Positions 1 through 6,306 of a DNA stretch of 11,959 bases are shown in pieces. Within the stretch, counting starts at the first letter, position 1. Each line of letters starts with the position of its first letter. The translations under genes and the position numbers were made by a program. The notes below the pieces were generated by a model that searched no databases, was not told the DNA's origin, and saw nothing but the letters and a program-made list of their open reading frames with translations. Source of the stretch: an uncultured Thermoanaerobacterales bacterium (GTDB lineage Bacteria; Bacillota; Clostridia; Christensenellales; UBA1242); NCBI GenBank assembly GCA_949840475.1, contig CATKXA010000022.1, forward strand, positions 1 to 11,959. The letters run 5' to 3'.

Positions 1-105
1 AGGGACATCTTCAACAATAGATATGCGTTTACCAGCGATACGATTAAAAAGCGTGGATTTACCTACGTTTGGACGTCCTACAATAGCAATAACGGGAAGT
101 GACAT
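1..105 (-). CDS. der: Ribosome-assembly GTPase Der (EngA), N-terminal fragment
   Basis: Only the first 35 codons are present; the gene runs off the left edge. The translation begins MSLPVIAIVGRPNVGKSTLF, with the G1/P-loop GRPNVGKS at residues 10-17, followed by NRIAGKRISIVEDVP. This is the characteristic start of the first G domain of Der/EngA, a tandem-G-domain GTPase needed for maturation of the large ribosomal subunit. The ATG at 103-105 is preceded by AAGGAGA at good spacing. A sigma-A-like promoter lies just upstream, overlapping the end of spoIIP, so der probably has its own transcript. The family assignment is strong from motif and context, but the second G domain and KH-like domain cannot be seen here. 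Confidence 0.93.
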   Translation of the reverse strand, partial: MSLPVIAIVGRPNVGKSTLFNRIAGKRISIVEDVP

Positions 106-132
106 ATTATTCTCCTTAAAGTCTTTTTAAGT

Positions 133-162
133 ATTATAATATATCATTCCCCGTTTTTGCAA
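133..162 (-). promoter_or_regulatory. Sigma-A-type promoter for der
   Basis: On the minus strand a -35-like TTGCAA (157-162) is followed after 18 bases by a consensus -10, TATAAT (133-138). The start of transcription would fall near 126, leaving about 20 bases of leader that contain AAGGAGA before the der ATG. The -35 touches the end of spoIIP. No convincing terminator is visible between spoIIP and der, so read-through is also possible. Confidence 0.6.
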
Positions 163-163
163 G

Positions 164-1345
164 TTATTTTCTTATAGCAAATAATTCTTTGAAAAATCTT
201 CCAGTTTTGTATCTTACATCTTTAGAGAAAATGCAGACAATGCCAAGAACTAAGAAATAGAATCCAATACCACCTAGTAAAATCCAGATAAAGCTTACAG
301 AAGCAGTGCTACCTTGCTCTACTATGCCTGTAATTACTGCTTTTTCGCCATTAGGATTCACTAACTTAACGTCGTTTAAGCTATCTTTACTAGCAGCGTT
401 AGAACCATATAAGATAACGTCTACTACTTTTGATAGAGGCACTGTTGTGTTCATAGCCAATTCTTTTTCAATGTTTTCACAACCCATTTCAAAGAGCATT
501 CCACGAGTAATTAATTGTTGGTTATAGTTGCCTTTACCCATGTATATGTCTTTTACAAGTCCAGGATAAACCTCGTCAGCGTAAGCTTTAATCTTATATG
601 CAAACTCTTTGTTTTCATAATAGTTTTGGTTAGCTGAACCCACTACCATTCTTACTTTGCTCATTTGCACGCCATTAACTTTAGTTAAATATTCAGATCG
701 AGGTGTACTATCACGATGCACATCAAACAAAGCATCAATATTTCCTTGCTTTAATATTTCACTAGCTGTAACTTGGCTTCTTGTGTACGCACCAGAGTTA
801 TGTGGCAAATGTAAATCTTCTCTATAAATTACTTCAATCCCTAGTTTTCTAAAGTTGTCAACTAGCTGCTTACCTACGTCATGGATACCGCCTTTGCCAT
901 AAACGCTATCTGTTCCGTCTGGTTTATAATAACTTTCGTCATTGTGAGTATGGTATACACCAATCTTCTTTTTACCAGCGGCTTTTGCTACCATTTTAGA
1001 CGAATTTTCATTCCTTTGAACATCAAACTTTGGTAATTGTTCATCACAAACAAACTCTGCCTTGCCCGTTTTGCTCTTGTTGTCTACCGCAACTATTCTA
1101 TAAAGTTTATTGTCAGAACTGAGGTATTCGTCGTCAACATTGACACCATCGCCTTTAACAAGTACTACTTTTTTAGGGTCGCTGTAATCATAGATAGTAT
1201 AATATTTTGAGACATCAGTTGTCTCGTCCATAGCCTTAACAGAATTTTTTACCTCTAAAGTGTTACTATTTGGCACTAAGCAGTTACAAACAAAGCCAAA
1301 ACAAACTACAACAAGTGAGAGAAAACAAATTATTTTATTTTTCAT
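164..1345 (-). CDS. spoIIP: Stage II sporulation protein P (SpoIIP), engulfment peptidoglycan hydrolase
   Basis: A 393-residue protein. In the SpoIIP family it is the amidase/endopeptidase of the SpoIID-SpoIIM-SpoIIP machine that degrades septal peptidoglycan during engulfment. Residues about 1-24 form a hydrophobic signal or anchor. The catalytic region carries HTHNDESY (132-139), supplying a zinc-binding His and a conserved Glu, FDVHRDS (207-213) with the second metal-binding His, and FEMG (285-288) with another conserved acidic residue. Residues about 347-373 form a second strongly hydrophobic segment followed by a basic tail, so the protein may be anchored at both ends. Bacillus SpoIIP is usually described with one N-terminal anchor. 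The ATG overlaps the stop of the upstream DUF1614-like gene (ATGA), implying translational coupling. Identification is confident; the C-terminal anchor is inferred from hydrophobicity. Confidence 0.93.
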   Translation of the reverse strand: MKNKIICFLSLVVVCFGFVCNCLVPNSNTLEVKNSVKAMDETTDVSKYYTIYDYSDPKKVVLVKGDGVNVDDEYLSSDNKLYRIVAVDNKSKTGKAEFVCDEQLPKFDVQRNENSSKMVAKAAGKKKIGVYHTHNDESYYKPDGTDSVYGKGGIHDVGKQLVDNFRKLGIEVIYREDLHLPHNSGAYTRSQVTASEILKQGNIDALFDVHRDSTPRSEYLTKVNGVQMSKVRMVVGSANQNYYENKEFAYKIKAYADEVYPGLVKDIYMGKGNYNQQLITRGMLFEMGCENIEKELAMNTTVPLSKVVDVILYGSNAASKDSLNDVKLVNPNGEKAVITGIVEQGSTASVSFIWILLGGIGFYFLVLGIVCIFSKDVRYKTGRFFKELFAIRK

Positions 1346-2160
1346 TTCTGTCCCTCCTTAGACGTCTTACTCTTAGTAGTTTTTGTAGCTGTAGCTTTAG
1401 TTTTTGCTTTACTAGTACTATTAAACTTGCTATTTGATGTGGTTTTCACTCCATTAGCCGAAGCTGTAACTAGAGCTTTTGACCCGTCTGTGTTTAACTT
1501 TCCGTTCTTTTCGCTATCATAAGTATGAGTCTCGTAGTTAAACTCTTTTTTGCCCTCATCTTTTTTAGCAGATTCAAAGGCTCTTCCCAAAAATTCACAA
1601 AGACCAACAGAAATTATTGTTGAAATGATGATAGTTCCAAAAGCACCACCAACGCCAAGTCCAAGAACTGTAGGAGCTTTTAGGCATGCATTAACAATGC
1701 ATTGAACAGTCATTGCAAGCGAAATACCTAGCACTGAGCATACAAAGGCATTTCTACGGCTTCTACCAAGTGTATAAGCCACAATACCAGCAACTATACC
1801 ATAAACATACATTGGGTCGATAATAGTGTCTGTTTCACTTCTTGATGGCAAAATCCAATCAAGAGCATAAATGATGCCCGCCACCAAGATTGTACCAATA
1901 AAGGCACGCAATAAATCTCTGTGCCAGCCTGCCGAAATAAGCATGTACATGCACAAAATGAATGGGATTAAAAAACCTCCAATACTAAAGCAGAAATATT
2001 TGCCTATATAAATTGGTGGGATTAATAATCCAATAACAATACTTACTAGTACCAATATGGCTTGCTTGTCGCTGAGCCTCATTTGGTCTAGTATTCTTTG
2101 TCCTGCACCAAACATAATCAATATAATTAATGCAGATAGAATAATCAAACTAATTGACAT
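1342..2160 (-). CDS. DUF1614-like polytopic membrane protein, cotranscribed with spoIIP
   Basis: A 272-residue protein of unknown function. It has about six or seven hydrophobic segments in residues 1-195, then a polar tail (about 200-272) very rich in Lys, Thr and Ser. The motifs RILDQMRLSDKQA near the N-terminus and IDPMYVYGIVAGIVAYTLGR in the middle resemble DUF1614 membrane proteins; this is from memory and moderately sure. The start is placed at the ATG at 2158-2160, because GGAGG lies 8 bases before it. An in-frame ATG at 2173-2175 would put that GGAGG inside the gene and has no ribosome site of its own. The 4-base overlap with spoIIP and a forespore-type promoter upstream suggest a sporulation, perhaps engulfment, role. 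That role is inference from context only. Confidence 0.8.
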   Translation of the reverse strand: MSISLIILSALIILIMFGAGQRILDQMRLSDKQAILVLVSIVIGLLIPPIYIGKYFCFSIGGFLIPFILCMYMLISAGWHRDLLRAFIGTILVAGIIYALDWILPSRSETDTIIDPMYVYGIVAGIVAYTLGRSRRNAFVCSVLGISLAMTVQCIVNACLKAPTVLGLGVGGAFGTIIISTIISVGLCEFLGRAFESAKKDEGKKEFNYETHTYDSEKNGKLNTDGSKALVTASANGVKTTSNSKFNSTSKAKTKATATKTTKSKTSKEGQK

Positions 2161-2165
2161 ATAAA

Positions 2166-2203
2166 AAACCTCCATTTTTTGTTAGTATTAGAAATGGAGG
2201 TTT
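2166..2203 (-). terminator. Terminator-like hairpin whose 3' arm is the Shine-Dalgarno of the next gene
   Basis: On the minus strand AAACCTCCATTT (2192-2203) pairs perfectly with AAATGGAGGTTT (2166-2177) around a 14-base loop, and a T run follows. It sits directly after the pseudouridine synthase stop codon, so it can end the feoAB operon. The 3' arm includes the GGAGG (2169-2173) that serves the DUF1614-like gene, so any read-through RNA that folds this way hides the ribosome site. Stem, loop and position are seen directly. The dual function is inferred. Confidence 0.75.
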
Positions 2204-2213
2204 ATTTTATTCA
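2183..2213 (-). promoter_or_regulatory. Candidate forespore (sigma-G-type) promoter of the DUF1614-spoIIP operon
   Basis: Minus-strand TGAATA (2208-2213) matches the sigma-G -35 consensus fully. After 18 bases comes AATACTA (2183-2189), one mismatch from the CATACTA -10. The predicted start, near 2176, falls after the 5' arm of the overlapping hairpin, so this transcript keeps GGAGG free. The TGA of the -35 is also the stop codon of the upstream gene. Assignment to sigma-G rather than sigma-F or sigma-E is by consensus only. Confidence 0.55.
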
Positions 2214-3074
2214 TAACTTTACATTTTTTAGCGACACAACTTGATTGTTTAAATAATAAAGTTTTTGTGAAGGCACAAAATTAAATTTAATCTTATACGC
2301 AACAAGTGCCTGCCCGTCAGCTCTTAAGCTCTTGTTAGCACTATTCTTCCCGTATTTGCCATCTCCTACTAGCGGAAGACCAACATGAGCTAAATGTGCT
2401 CTAATTTGATGAGTTTTACCAGTAATCAATTTAACCTCAAGTAGCGAAGTATCTCCCTCAGATTTTACTACTTTATACCAAGTTTCAATAGGTTCATAGT
2501 GCGGTTTTTTAGTATCACTAATTAGCACTTTTGACTTTTTTGCATCTTTAAATAAAAAGGCTTTAAGCATCTCTTGTGATTTACTAGGCTTTCCGTAAAC
2601 TAAAGCTAAATAGTATTTATCAATAGTTCTATTTTTAAAAGCAGTTGTTAGTTCGCCGTATACCTCATTTGTTTTAGCAAAAACTACAAGCCCTCTCGTA
2701 TTTCTATCAAGCCTATGACAAGCAGCAGCACTTTGCCCCTTATCATTTAAATATGTGTTTACAGAAAGAAGCAAATCGTTATACTTTTCACTTGTTGTTT
2801 CTATCCCACTTGGCTTATCAACTACAATAATGTTGTCATCTTCAAATACAATATTGGGCGTCAATATCTTGCCACTTAACTTTTGCTCATCAGCATAGAT
2901 AACAACTTCATCGCCGTCATTGACTTCAATAATTTTATTCACTCTTTTGTTATTGACTTTAATATCTTTAAGCCTTAAAAGTTTTTGAATATAACTATAG
3001 CTTATGTTTGGATATACATTTGTCAAAAATTTATCTAACTTAATTGTTTGACCCTTGTGCTTTACAACTTGCAT
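2211..3074 (-). CDS. RluA-family RNA pseudouridine synthase
   Basis: A 287-residue enzyme expected to isomerise specific uridines in rRNA (or tRNA) to pseudouridine. Residues about 13-60 form an S4 RNA-binding domain. The catalytic domain starts with VVDKPSG (84-90), and the hallmark HRLDRNTRGL (120-129) contains the catalytic Asp123. The common Ser of TSGL is Arg here. KTHQIRAHLAHVGLPLVGDGKYG towards the C-terminus is the conserved RluA/RluC/RluD block. The ATG overlaps the end of feoB by 35 bases, and AAGGA precedes it inside feoB, so it is the third gene of a feoA-feoB operon and is likely translationally coupled. Nothing in the sequence fixes the target uridine, so no specific rlu symbol is given. 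The link to iron uptake is positional only. Confidence 0.93.
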   Translation of the reverse strand: MQVVKHKGQTIKLDKFLTNVYPNISYSYIQKLLRLKDIKVNNKRVNKIIEVNDGDEVVIYADEQKLSGKILTPNIVFEDDNIIVVDKPSGIETTSEKYNDLLLSVNTYLNDKGQSAAACHRLDRNTRGLVVFAKTNEVYGELTTAFKNRTIDKYYLALVYGKPSKSQEMLKAFLFKDAKKSKVLISDTKKPHYEPIETWYKVVKSEGDTSLLEVKLITGKTHQIRAHLAHVGLPLVGDGKYGKNSANKSLRADGQALVAYKIKFNFVPSQKLYYLNNQVVSLKNVKL

Positions 3075-5049
3075 GACAACTTCCTTTGCAATCTAAACAT
3101 TTGCTAGTGCTTATGTTTATTTTACTTTTCTTTGCTAATTTTATCACAACTACAAGCAAAATAGCAACAACTATCAAGCAAAGGATAAACGCCCACCAAA
3201 TTTTATTTATAATAAATGTACCCATAGTGTATACAATAAAGCTAAACAAATATGCCACAAAAAACTGCAACAACACTGAAGTAATCGCACACTTCATTCC
3301 CACTTCTTTTTTCATTGAAATAATCGCTGAAATACATGGCGAATATAAAAGCACAAATACTAAAAAGCTGATAGCCGAAAGCGTTGTAAAGTGTGCTGGT
3401 GACGCCTCATTTACTAAACTTAAAGCAAGGCTAGACGCCGTAACGCCATTGACTATTGCAAGTGACGACACAACCATTTCTTTTGCTACAATTCCAGACA
3501 AAACTGCAACCACAACCCCAGCAAGTCCAAATCCCAGGGGCTTAAAAATAACACCTATTGACGATGCCAAACTACTTAATATACTGTTTTCGCCAAATCC
3601 CTCTACATAAGTAAACTTAAACGAGAAGTTATATAGTAAAAATACTACCATACTTGAAATTGTTAGCACCCCGCCAACTCGAATAAAGAAGCTTTTAGCA
3701 CTAGATAACGCCCCGCTTGCAATTTTAGAAAAACACGGAAAGCGATACGCGGGCATTTCAAGCATAAAGCTATCCTCTTTTTTTGACTTGTCAAAGGCTT
3801 TTAATATAACAGCTATTAGTGTCATTATGAGTATGCCAAGAATATAGAGAGCAAATACAATAAGAGCTTTATATTTTTCAAAAAATGCTGAACAAATGAC
3901 AGCATATATCGGTAGCTTTGCACTACAACTGCTAAATGGCAGCAAGAGTGCCGTTCGAGTTTTTAGAGATTTATTATCCAAGTTTCGTGTGGTCATAACA
4001 GCTGTTGTTGTGCAGCCAAAACCCATTATCAGGCTAAAGGCAGACCTACCAGTCAACCCCAGCTTTTTAAATAATCCGTCAAACATGAATGCAACTCTAG
4101 ACAAATATCCAATATCTTCTAAAAAGTTTAAGCACATGAACATTAAAATTATCTGAGGCATAAATGTAAGCACAGTGAGTGCCCCACCAAGTACTCCCTC
4201 TTCAATAAATCTTAGCGTTACCTCACTTTTTATAAAGCCAGATAAAAAGTCCATTATAAGGCTTGTAAATTTACTAAATACAAACTCAATTACACCTGAA
4301 AAAAAACTTCCAACAAACCCAAAAGTAATAAAGAACACCGCTGCCATTACAATAGCAAATATAACAAATGACCAAAAGCCGTGCATTAGCACTTTATCCA
4401 TCTTGCTGTATCCATAAAGTTTACCCGTGTTATAATTGCACTCGCTTAAAGTTTTTTCAATGCTCAAAAAACGTTGTTTACTCTTTGCTTCAAAGCTGTT
4501 TATGTCAAAGTTTTTAACAATTTTAGTATTTTGCTTTGCATCAAGAATCTTTTGCTTTATAGGGTTTTCTTTCCCATTAAATAACTTATACACCTCTTCT
4601 TTAACGGCTTCGACTGACTTTTTCTTTCTTGCATCAACCAAAACTGTTGCAACGCCAAGTTTGTCCGACAATTTTTTAGCATCTAAGTTTTTTACCTCAT
4701 TTGCCATGTTAACAACTAAAACAATATCTTTTGATATTTCTTTTAAATCATAGAATAAATACAAATTCCTCTTTAAGTTGTTAGCATCTGTAATGCAAAT
4801 AAAAATCTCGTCTTTGTTTTGATATACAAAGTCGGAGGCAACTTTTTCTTCCTCTGAATAGCTATCAAACGAGTAGATACCCGGCAAATCACACAATGCA
4901 AAGTCTTGCCCTTTGTATTTGTACTCTTTTTCCTTAACATCTACAGTTACACCATGCCAGTTGCTCGCATGTTCGCTAGAACGCGTCATTGTGTTAAATA
5001 GCGTAGTTTTGCCAGTGTTTGGGTTTCCTACTAATATTACTTTTTGCAT
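3040..5049 (-). CDS. feoB: Ferrous iron transporter FeoB with fused C-terminal Cys-rich tail
   Basis: A 669-residue inner-membrane Fe(II) transporter with a cytoplasmic N-terminal G domain. G1 is GNPNTGKT (8-15), the switch region NWHGVTVD is at 30-37 and G3 is DLPG (54-57). The G4 position reads NMAN (114-117) instead of the usual NxxD, and the following G5 region (VDARKKKS) is also unlike the family. The membrane domain has the two gate regions, with GCTTTAVMTTR and PFSSCSAKLPIY in the first and LYSPCISAI in the second. A last hydrophobic helix leads to a tail with Cys651, 654, 658 and 662, resembling the separate FeoB-associated Cys-rich membrane proteins. The ATG at 5047-5049 is chosen because GAGGTG lies 6 bases before it; an upstream in-frame GTG (5056-5058) lies inside that site. 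It overlaps feoA by 13 bases. Confidence 0.95.
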   Translation of the reverse strand: MQKVILVGNPNTGKTTLFNTMTRSSEHASNWHGVTVDVKEKEYKYKGQDFALCDLPGIYSFDSYSEEEKVASDFVYQNKDEIFICITDANNLKRNLYLFYDLKEISKDIVLVVNMANEVKNLDAKKLSDKLGVATVLVDARKKKSVEAVKEEVYKLFNGKENPIKQKILDAKQNTKIVKNFDINSFEAKSKQRFLSIEKTLSECNYNTGKLYGYSKMDKVLMHGFWSFVIFAIVMAAVFFITFGFVGSFFSGVIEFVFSKFTSLIMDFLSGFIKSEVTLRFIEEGVLGGALTVLTFMPQIILMFMCLNFLEDIGYLSRVAFMFDGLFKKLGLTGRSAFSLIMGFGCTTTAVMTTRNLDNKSLKTRTALLLPFSSCSAKLPIYAVICSAFFEKYKALIVFALYILGILIMTLIAVILKAFDKSKKEDSFMLEMPAYRFPCFSKIASGALSSAKSFFIRVGGVLTISSMVVFLLYNFSFKFTYVEGFGENSILSSLASSIGVIFKPLGFGLAGVVVAVLSGIVAKEMVVSSLAIVNGVTASSLALSLVNEASPAHFTTLSAISFLVFVLLYSPCISAIISMKKEVGMKCAITSVLLQFFVAYLFSFIVYTMGTFIINKIWWAFILCLIVVAILLVVVIKLAKKSKINISTSKCLDCKGSCHASCKAQGSNN

Positions 5050-5285
5050 TCTTGACACCTCTCAGTTAATATACTGTCAGCAAGCTTGTTATCAAGAGCC
5101 AAGCTATAACCTCTAAGCCCAACTAAAATACCATTCGGCTTATGGTTTTTAAGCATTGTAATTTTCGTGTTTTTTACAAACCCAAGCTCAATCAATCTTT
5201 TATGTTTTTTAATATTATCGACTTGAACTTCGCTAAGAACTACAGTTTCGCCAGTTTTTACTTGGCTTAAATATATCTTTTCCAT
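5037..5285 (-). CDS. feoA: FeoA, ferrous iron transport accessory protein
   Basis: An 82-residue SH3-like protein of the FeoA family, which assists or regulates FeoB in the cytoplasm. The pattern RLIELGFVKNTKITMLKN (30-47), a glycine turn (PNGILVGLRG) and a final LALDNKLADSI match the small FeoA fold. The last residues contain a CxxC (Cys77, Cys80), a feature mirrored in the Cys-rich tail of the adjacent FeoB. The gene overlaps feoB by 13 bases, typical of coupled feoAB. No Shine-Dalgarno precedes the ATG. A -10-like TATAGT ends 6 bases upstream of it, so the transcript may be leaderless. Family assignment is confident; the leaderless start is inferred. Confidence 0.92.
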   Translation of the reverse strand: MEKIYLSQVKTGETVVLSEVQVDNIKKHKRLIELGFVKNTKITMLKNHKPNGILVGLRGYSLALDNKLADSILTERCQECKK

Positions 5286-5291
5286 ACAAAA

Positions 5292-5297
5292 ACTATA
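5292..5297 (-). promoter_or_regulatory. Candidate -10 element of feoA-feoB operon
   Basis: TATAGT on the minus strand lies 6 bases before the feoA ATG, in the short space after the nrdR terminator. The -35 region at the expected distance (TTATTT, 5315-5320) is poor and overlaps the terminator stem. No palindromic Fur- or DtxR-like operator stands out. If this is the promoter, the start of transcription falls at or within a base or two of the start codon. Confidence 0.4.
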
Positions 5298-5307
5298 TTA
5301 AATTTTA

Positions 5308-5338
5308 CATAAAAAAATAACCCATGCTAGGGTTATTT
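5308..5338 (-). terminator. Intrinsic terminator after nrdR
   Basis: The minus strand reads AAATAACCC (5330-5338), a loop of 6, then GGGTTATTT (5315-5323) followed by a T run. It begins immediately at the nrdR stop codon and separates nrdR from feoA. Confidence 0.85.
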
Positions 5339-5806
5339 TTATTTCATATTCTTTAAGTTCGCTTCAAACTCATTTATAAAATCAAAGAAAGTTGAAATAT
5401 CTTTAAATTGTTTATAAACGCTTGCAAAACGAACATAAGCAACTTCATCAAGCTCTTTTAAGCCTTCCATAACAAACTCGCCAATCTTCTTTGTTTGCAC
5501 CTCTTCCTCGGCTAAGTTATACACTTTCTTTTCAATATCTGCAACAAGCATGTCTATCTCTCGCATAGATACAGGTCTTTTTTCACAAGCTTTCAAAATT
5601 CCAGTTTTAATTTTATTAATATTAAAAAGTTCCCTTTCGCCATTGGTTTTAACAACTAATATAGGCGTGGTTTCAACCTTTTCATAAGTTGTAAATCTCT
5701 GACCACAACCAAGGCATTCACGCCTTCTTCTTATTGAGCAGTCCTCTTCAACAACTCTTGAATCTATTACTTTGCTTTCTTTATTACCACAATATACACA
5801 TTTCAT
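5339..5806 (-). CDS. nrdR: Transcriptional repressor NrdR
   Basis: A 155-residue regulator that represses ribonucleotide reductase genes in response to dATP/ATP. The N-terminal zinc ribbon has Cys3, Cys6, Cys31 and Cys34, with the family block RRRREC at 26-31. An ATP-cone domain occupies about residues 48-138 (ILVVKTNGERELFNINKI at its start, VAYVRFASVYKQF near its end). The length is normal for NrdR. The ATG is preceded by AAGGAGA. A good sigma-A promoter lies upstream and carries a candidate NrdR box, suggesting autoregulation. No reductase gene is in the window, so its targets are elsewhere. The upstream ymxH-type gene has no visible terminator and could also feed transcription in. Confidence 0.96.
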   Translation of the reverse strand: MKCVYCGNKESKVIDSRVVEEDCSIRRRRECLGCGQRFTTYEKVETTPILVVKTNGERELFNINKIKTGILKACEKRPVSMREIDMLVADIEKKVYNLAEEEVQTKKIGEFVMEGLKELDEVAYVRFASVYKQFKDISTFFDFINEFEANLKNMK

Positions 5807-5810
5807 AAAA

Positions 5811-5826
5811 ACACTTCTCCTTGTGT
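5811..5826 (-). promoter_or_regulatory. Weak second NrdR-box-like palindrome over the nrdR ribosome site
   Basis: ACACAAGGAGAAGTGT on the minus strand has the ACACAA and GTGT arms of an NrdR box, but its centre is the Shine-Dalgarno. It lies 17 bases from the better box at 5844-5859, near the spacing of tandem NrdR boxes. It could be coincidence, since only the arms match. Confidence 0.3.
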
Positions 5827-5837
5827 ATTATGTGTAT

Positions 5838-5866
5838 AGTATAACACAATATCTTGTATTTTACAA
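5838..5866 (-). promoter_or_regulatory. Sigma-A-type promoter of nrdR
   Basis: The minus strand has TTGTAA (5861-5866), a 17-base spacer and TATACT (5838-5843). The -35 matches 4 of 6 and the -10 matches 5 of 6 consensus bases. Transcription would start near 5831, about 25 bases before the ATG, leaving AAGGAGA in the leader. Confidence 0.65.
5844..5859 (-). promoter_or_regulatory. Candidate NrdR box in the nrdR promoter
   Basis: ATACAAGATATTGTGT fills the spacer between the -35 and -10 of the nrdR promoter. It matches 14 of 16 positions of the palindromic NrdR-box pattern ACACAATATATTGTGT. A repressor bound here would block RNA polymerase, which fits negative autoregulation. Binding is inferred from the motif. 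Confidence 0.55.
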
Positions 5867-5880
5867 GCGTTTGACTTACT

Positions 5881-6204
5881 TTACTTCTCTTTTTCAGGAA
5901 CACGTTTGTAACGTGCATATGTTTTAAATTCCTCTTTTTGTCGCTCAGAAATTTCCTTTTTTACTTCAGGCTCTTCGGGCGAGAGTTTTACCAAAATAAC
6001 ATCTTCCCCTATCTTTTTCAAGTTGGCAAGAGGAATAAAAATATCATCATTCTTTTTAAATAACTTTTTTAGAGAAGGTACAACTAGTCCAAGCACTTGC
6101 CCACTCTCTTTGTCAAAAACCAAATCAATGGCACGCCCAAGTCGCCTGCCATCATACAAATTTACTATTTCTTTACTACGAACATTTGAAAAAGTAATTT
6201 CCAT
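5881..6204 (-). CDS. YlmC/YmxH-family PRC-barrel sporulation protein
   Basis: A 107-residue protein. Residues 1-75 form a PRC-barrel domain: SKEIVNLYDGRRLGRAIDLVFD, then GQVLGLVVP and IFIPLANLKKIGEDVILV, the pattern of the YlmC/YmxH family found in endospore formers. Its molecular role is not known. The tail after about residue 75 is highly charged (Glu/Lys) and makes the protein longer than the roughly 80-residue Bacillus members. It diverges from sigG across 122 bases. No Shine-Dalgarno is present. A CATACTA -10 ends 7 bases before the ATG, with a sigma-E-like -35 upstream, so mother-cell expression from a near-leaderless transcript is inferred. The family call is good; which paralogue it is remains uncertain. 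Confidence 0.85.
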   Translation of the reverse strand: MEITFSNVRSKEIVNLYDGRRLGRAIDLVFDKESGQVLGLVVPSLKKLFKKNDDIFIPLANLKKIGEDVILVKLSPEEPEVKKEISERQKEEFKTYARYKRVPEKEK

Positions 6205-6211
6205 ATTAAAT

Positions 6212-6239
6212 TAGTATGCTTTAGTTGGCCAAATATTGC
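6212..6239 (-). promoter_or_regulatory. Candidate sigma-E promoter of the ymxH-type gene
   Basis: GCAATATT (6232-6239) resembles the sigma-E -35 (GKMATATT, 7 of 8). After 13 bases comes CATACTA (6212-6218), which shares CATAC with the sigma-E -10 (CATACANT) and is identical to the sigma-G -10. No sigma-G-type -35 is found at 17-18 bases, so sigma-E is preferred. The predicted start is at the ATG. A short palindrome TTGGCCAA (6225-6232) lies in the spacer. Confidence 0.45.
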
Positions 6240-6275
6240 CTATATATATAAAATATACAAAAAATTTTTAACTGG

Positions 6276-6306
6276 GTATAAAAACAGCTTTTTAGCTCCA
6301 AAAATA
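6276..6306 (+). promoter_or_regulatory. Candidate forespore promoter of sigG
   Basis: GTATA (6276-6280) matches the sigma-F/sigma-G -35 core. About 17 bases on, CCAAAAATA (6298-6306) resembles the A-rich sigma-F -10 but lacks its leading GG. Transcription would start near 6312, just before the AAGGAG ribosome site and after the 5' arm of the hairpin at 6290-6324. Orientation and spacing fit. The -10 is imperfect, so this is a candidate only. Confidence 0.4.

Noticed and set aside
2161..2175. ATG at 2175 as start of the DUF1614-like gene
   Set aside because: The only good Shine-Dalgarno (GGAGG) is immediately downstream of it and properly spaced for the ATG at 2160.
3086..3610. Plus-strand 174-codon open frame opposite the end of feoB
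   Set aside because: It mirrors the membrane part of FeoB, has low-complexity Thr/Ile composition, and feoB on the other strand is clearly the real gene.
5050..5058. GTG start for feoB three codons upstream
   Set aside because: It lies within the GAGGTG that serves the ATG at 5049 and has no well-spaced site of its own.
6241..6275. AT-rich tract with TATATATATA upstream of sigG
   Set aside because: It could be an upstream promoter element, but it is low complexity and no specific site can be supported.
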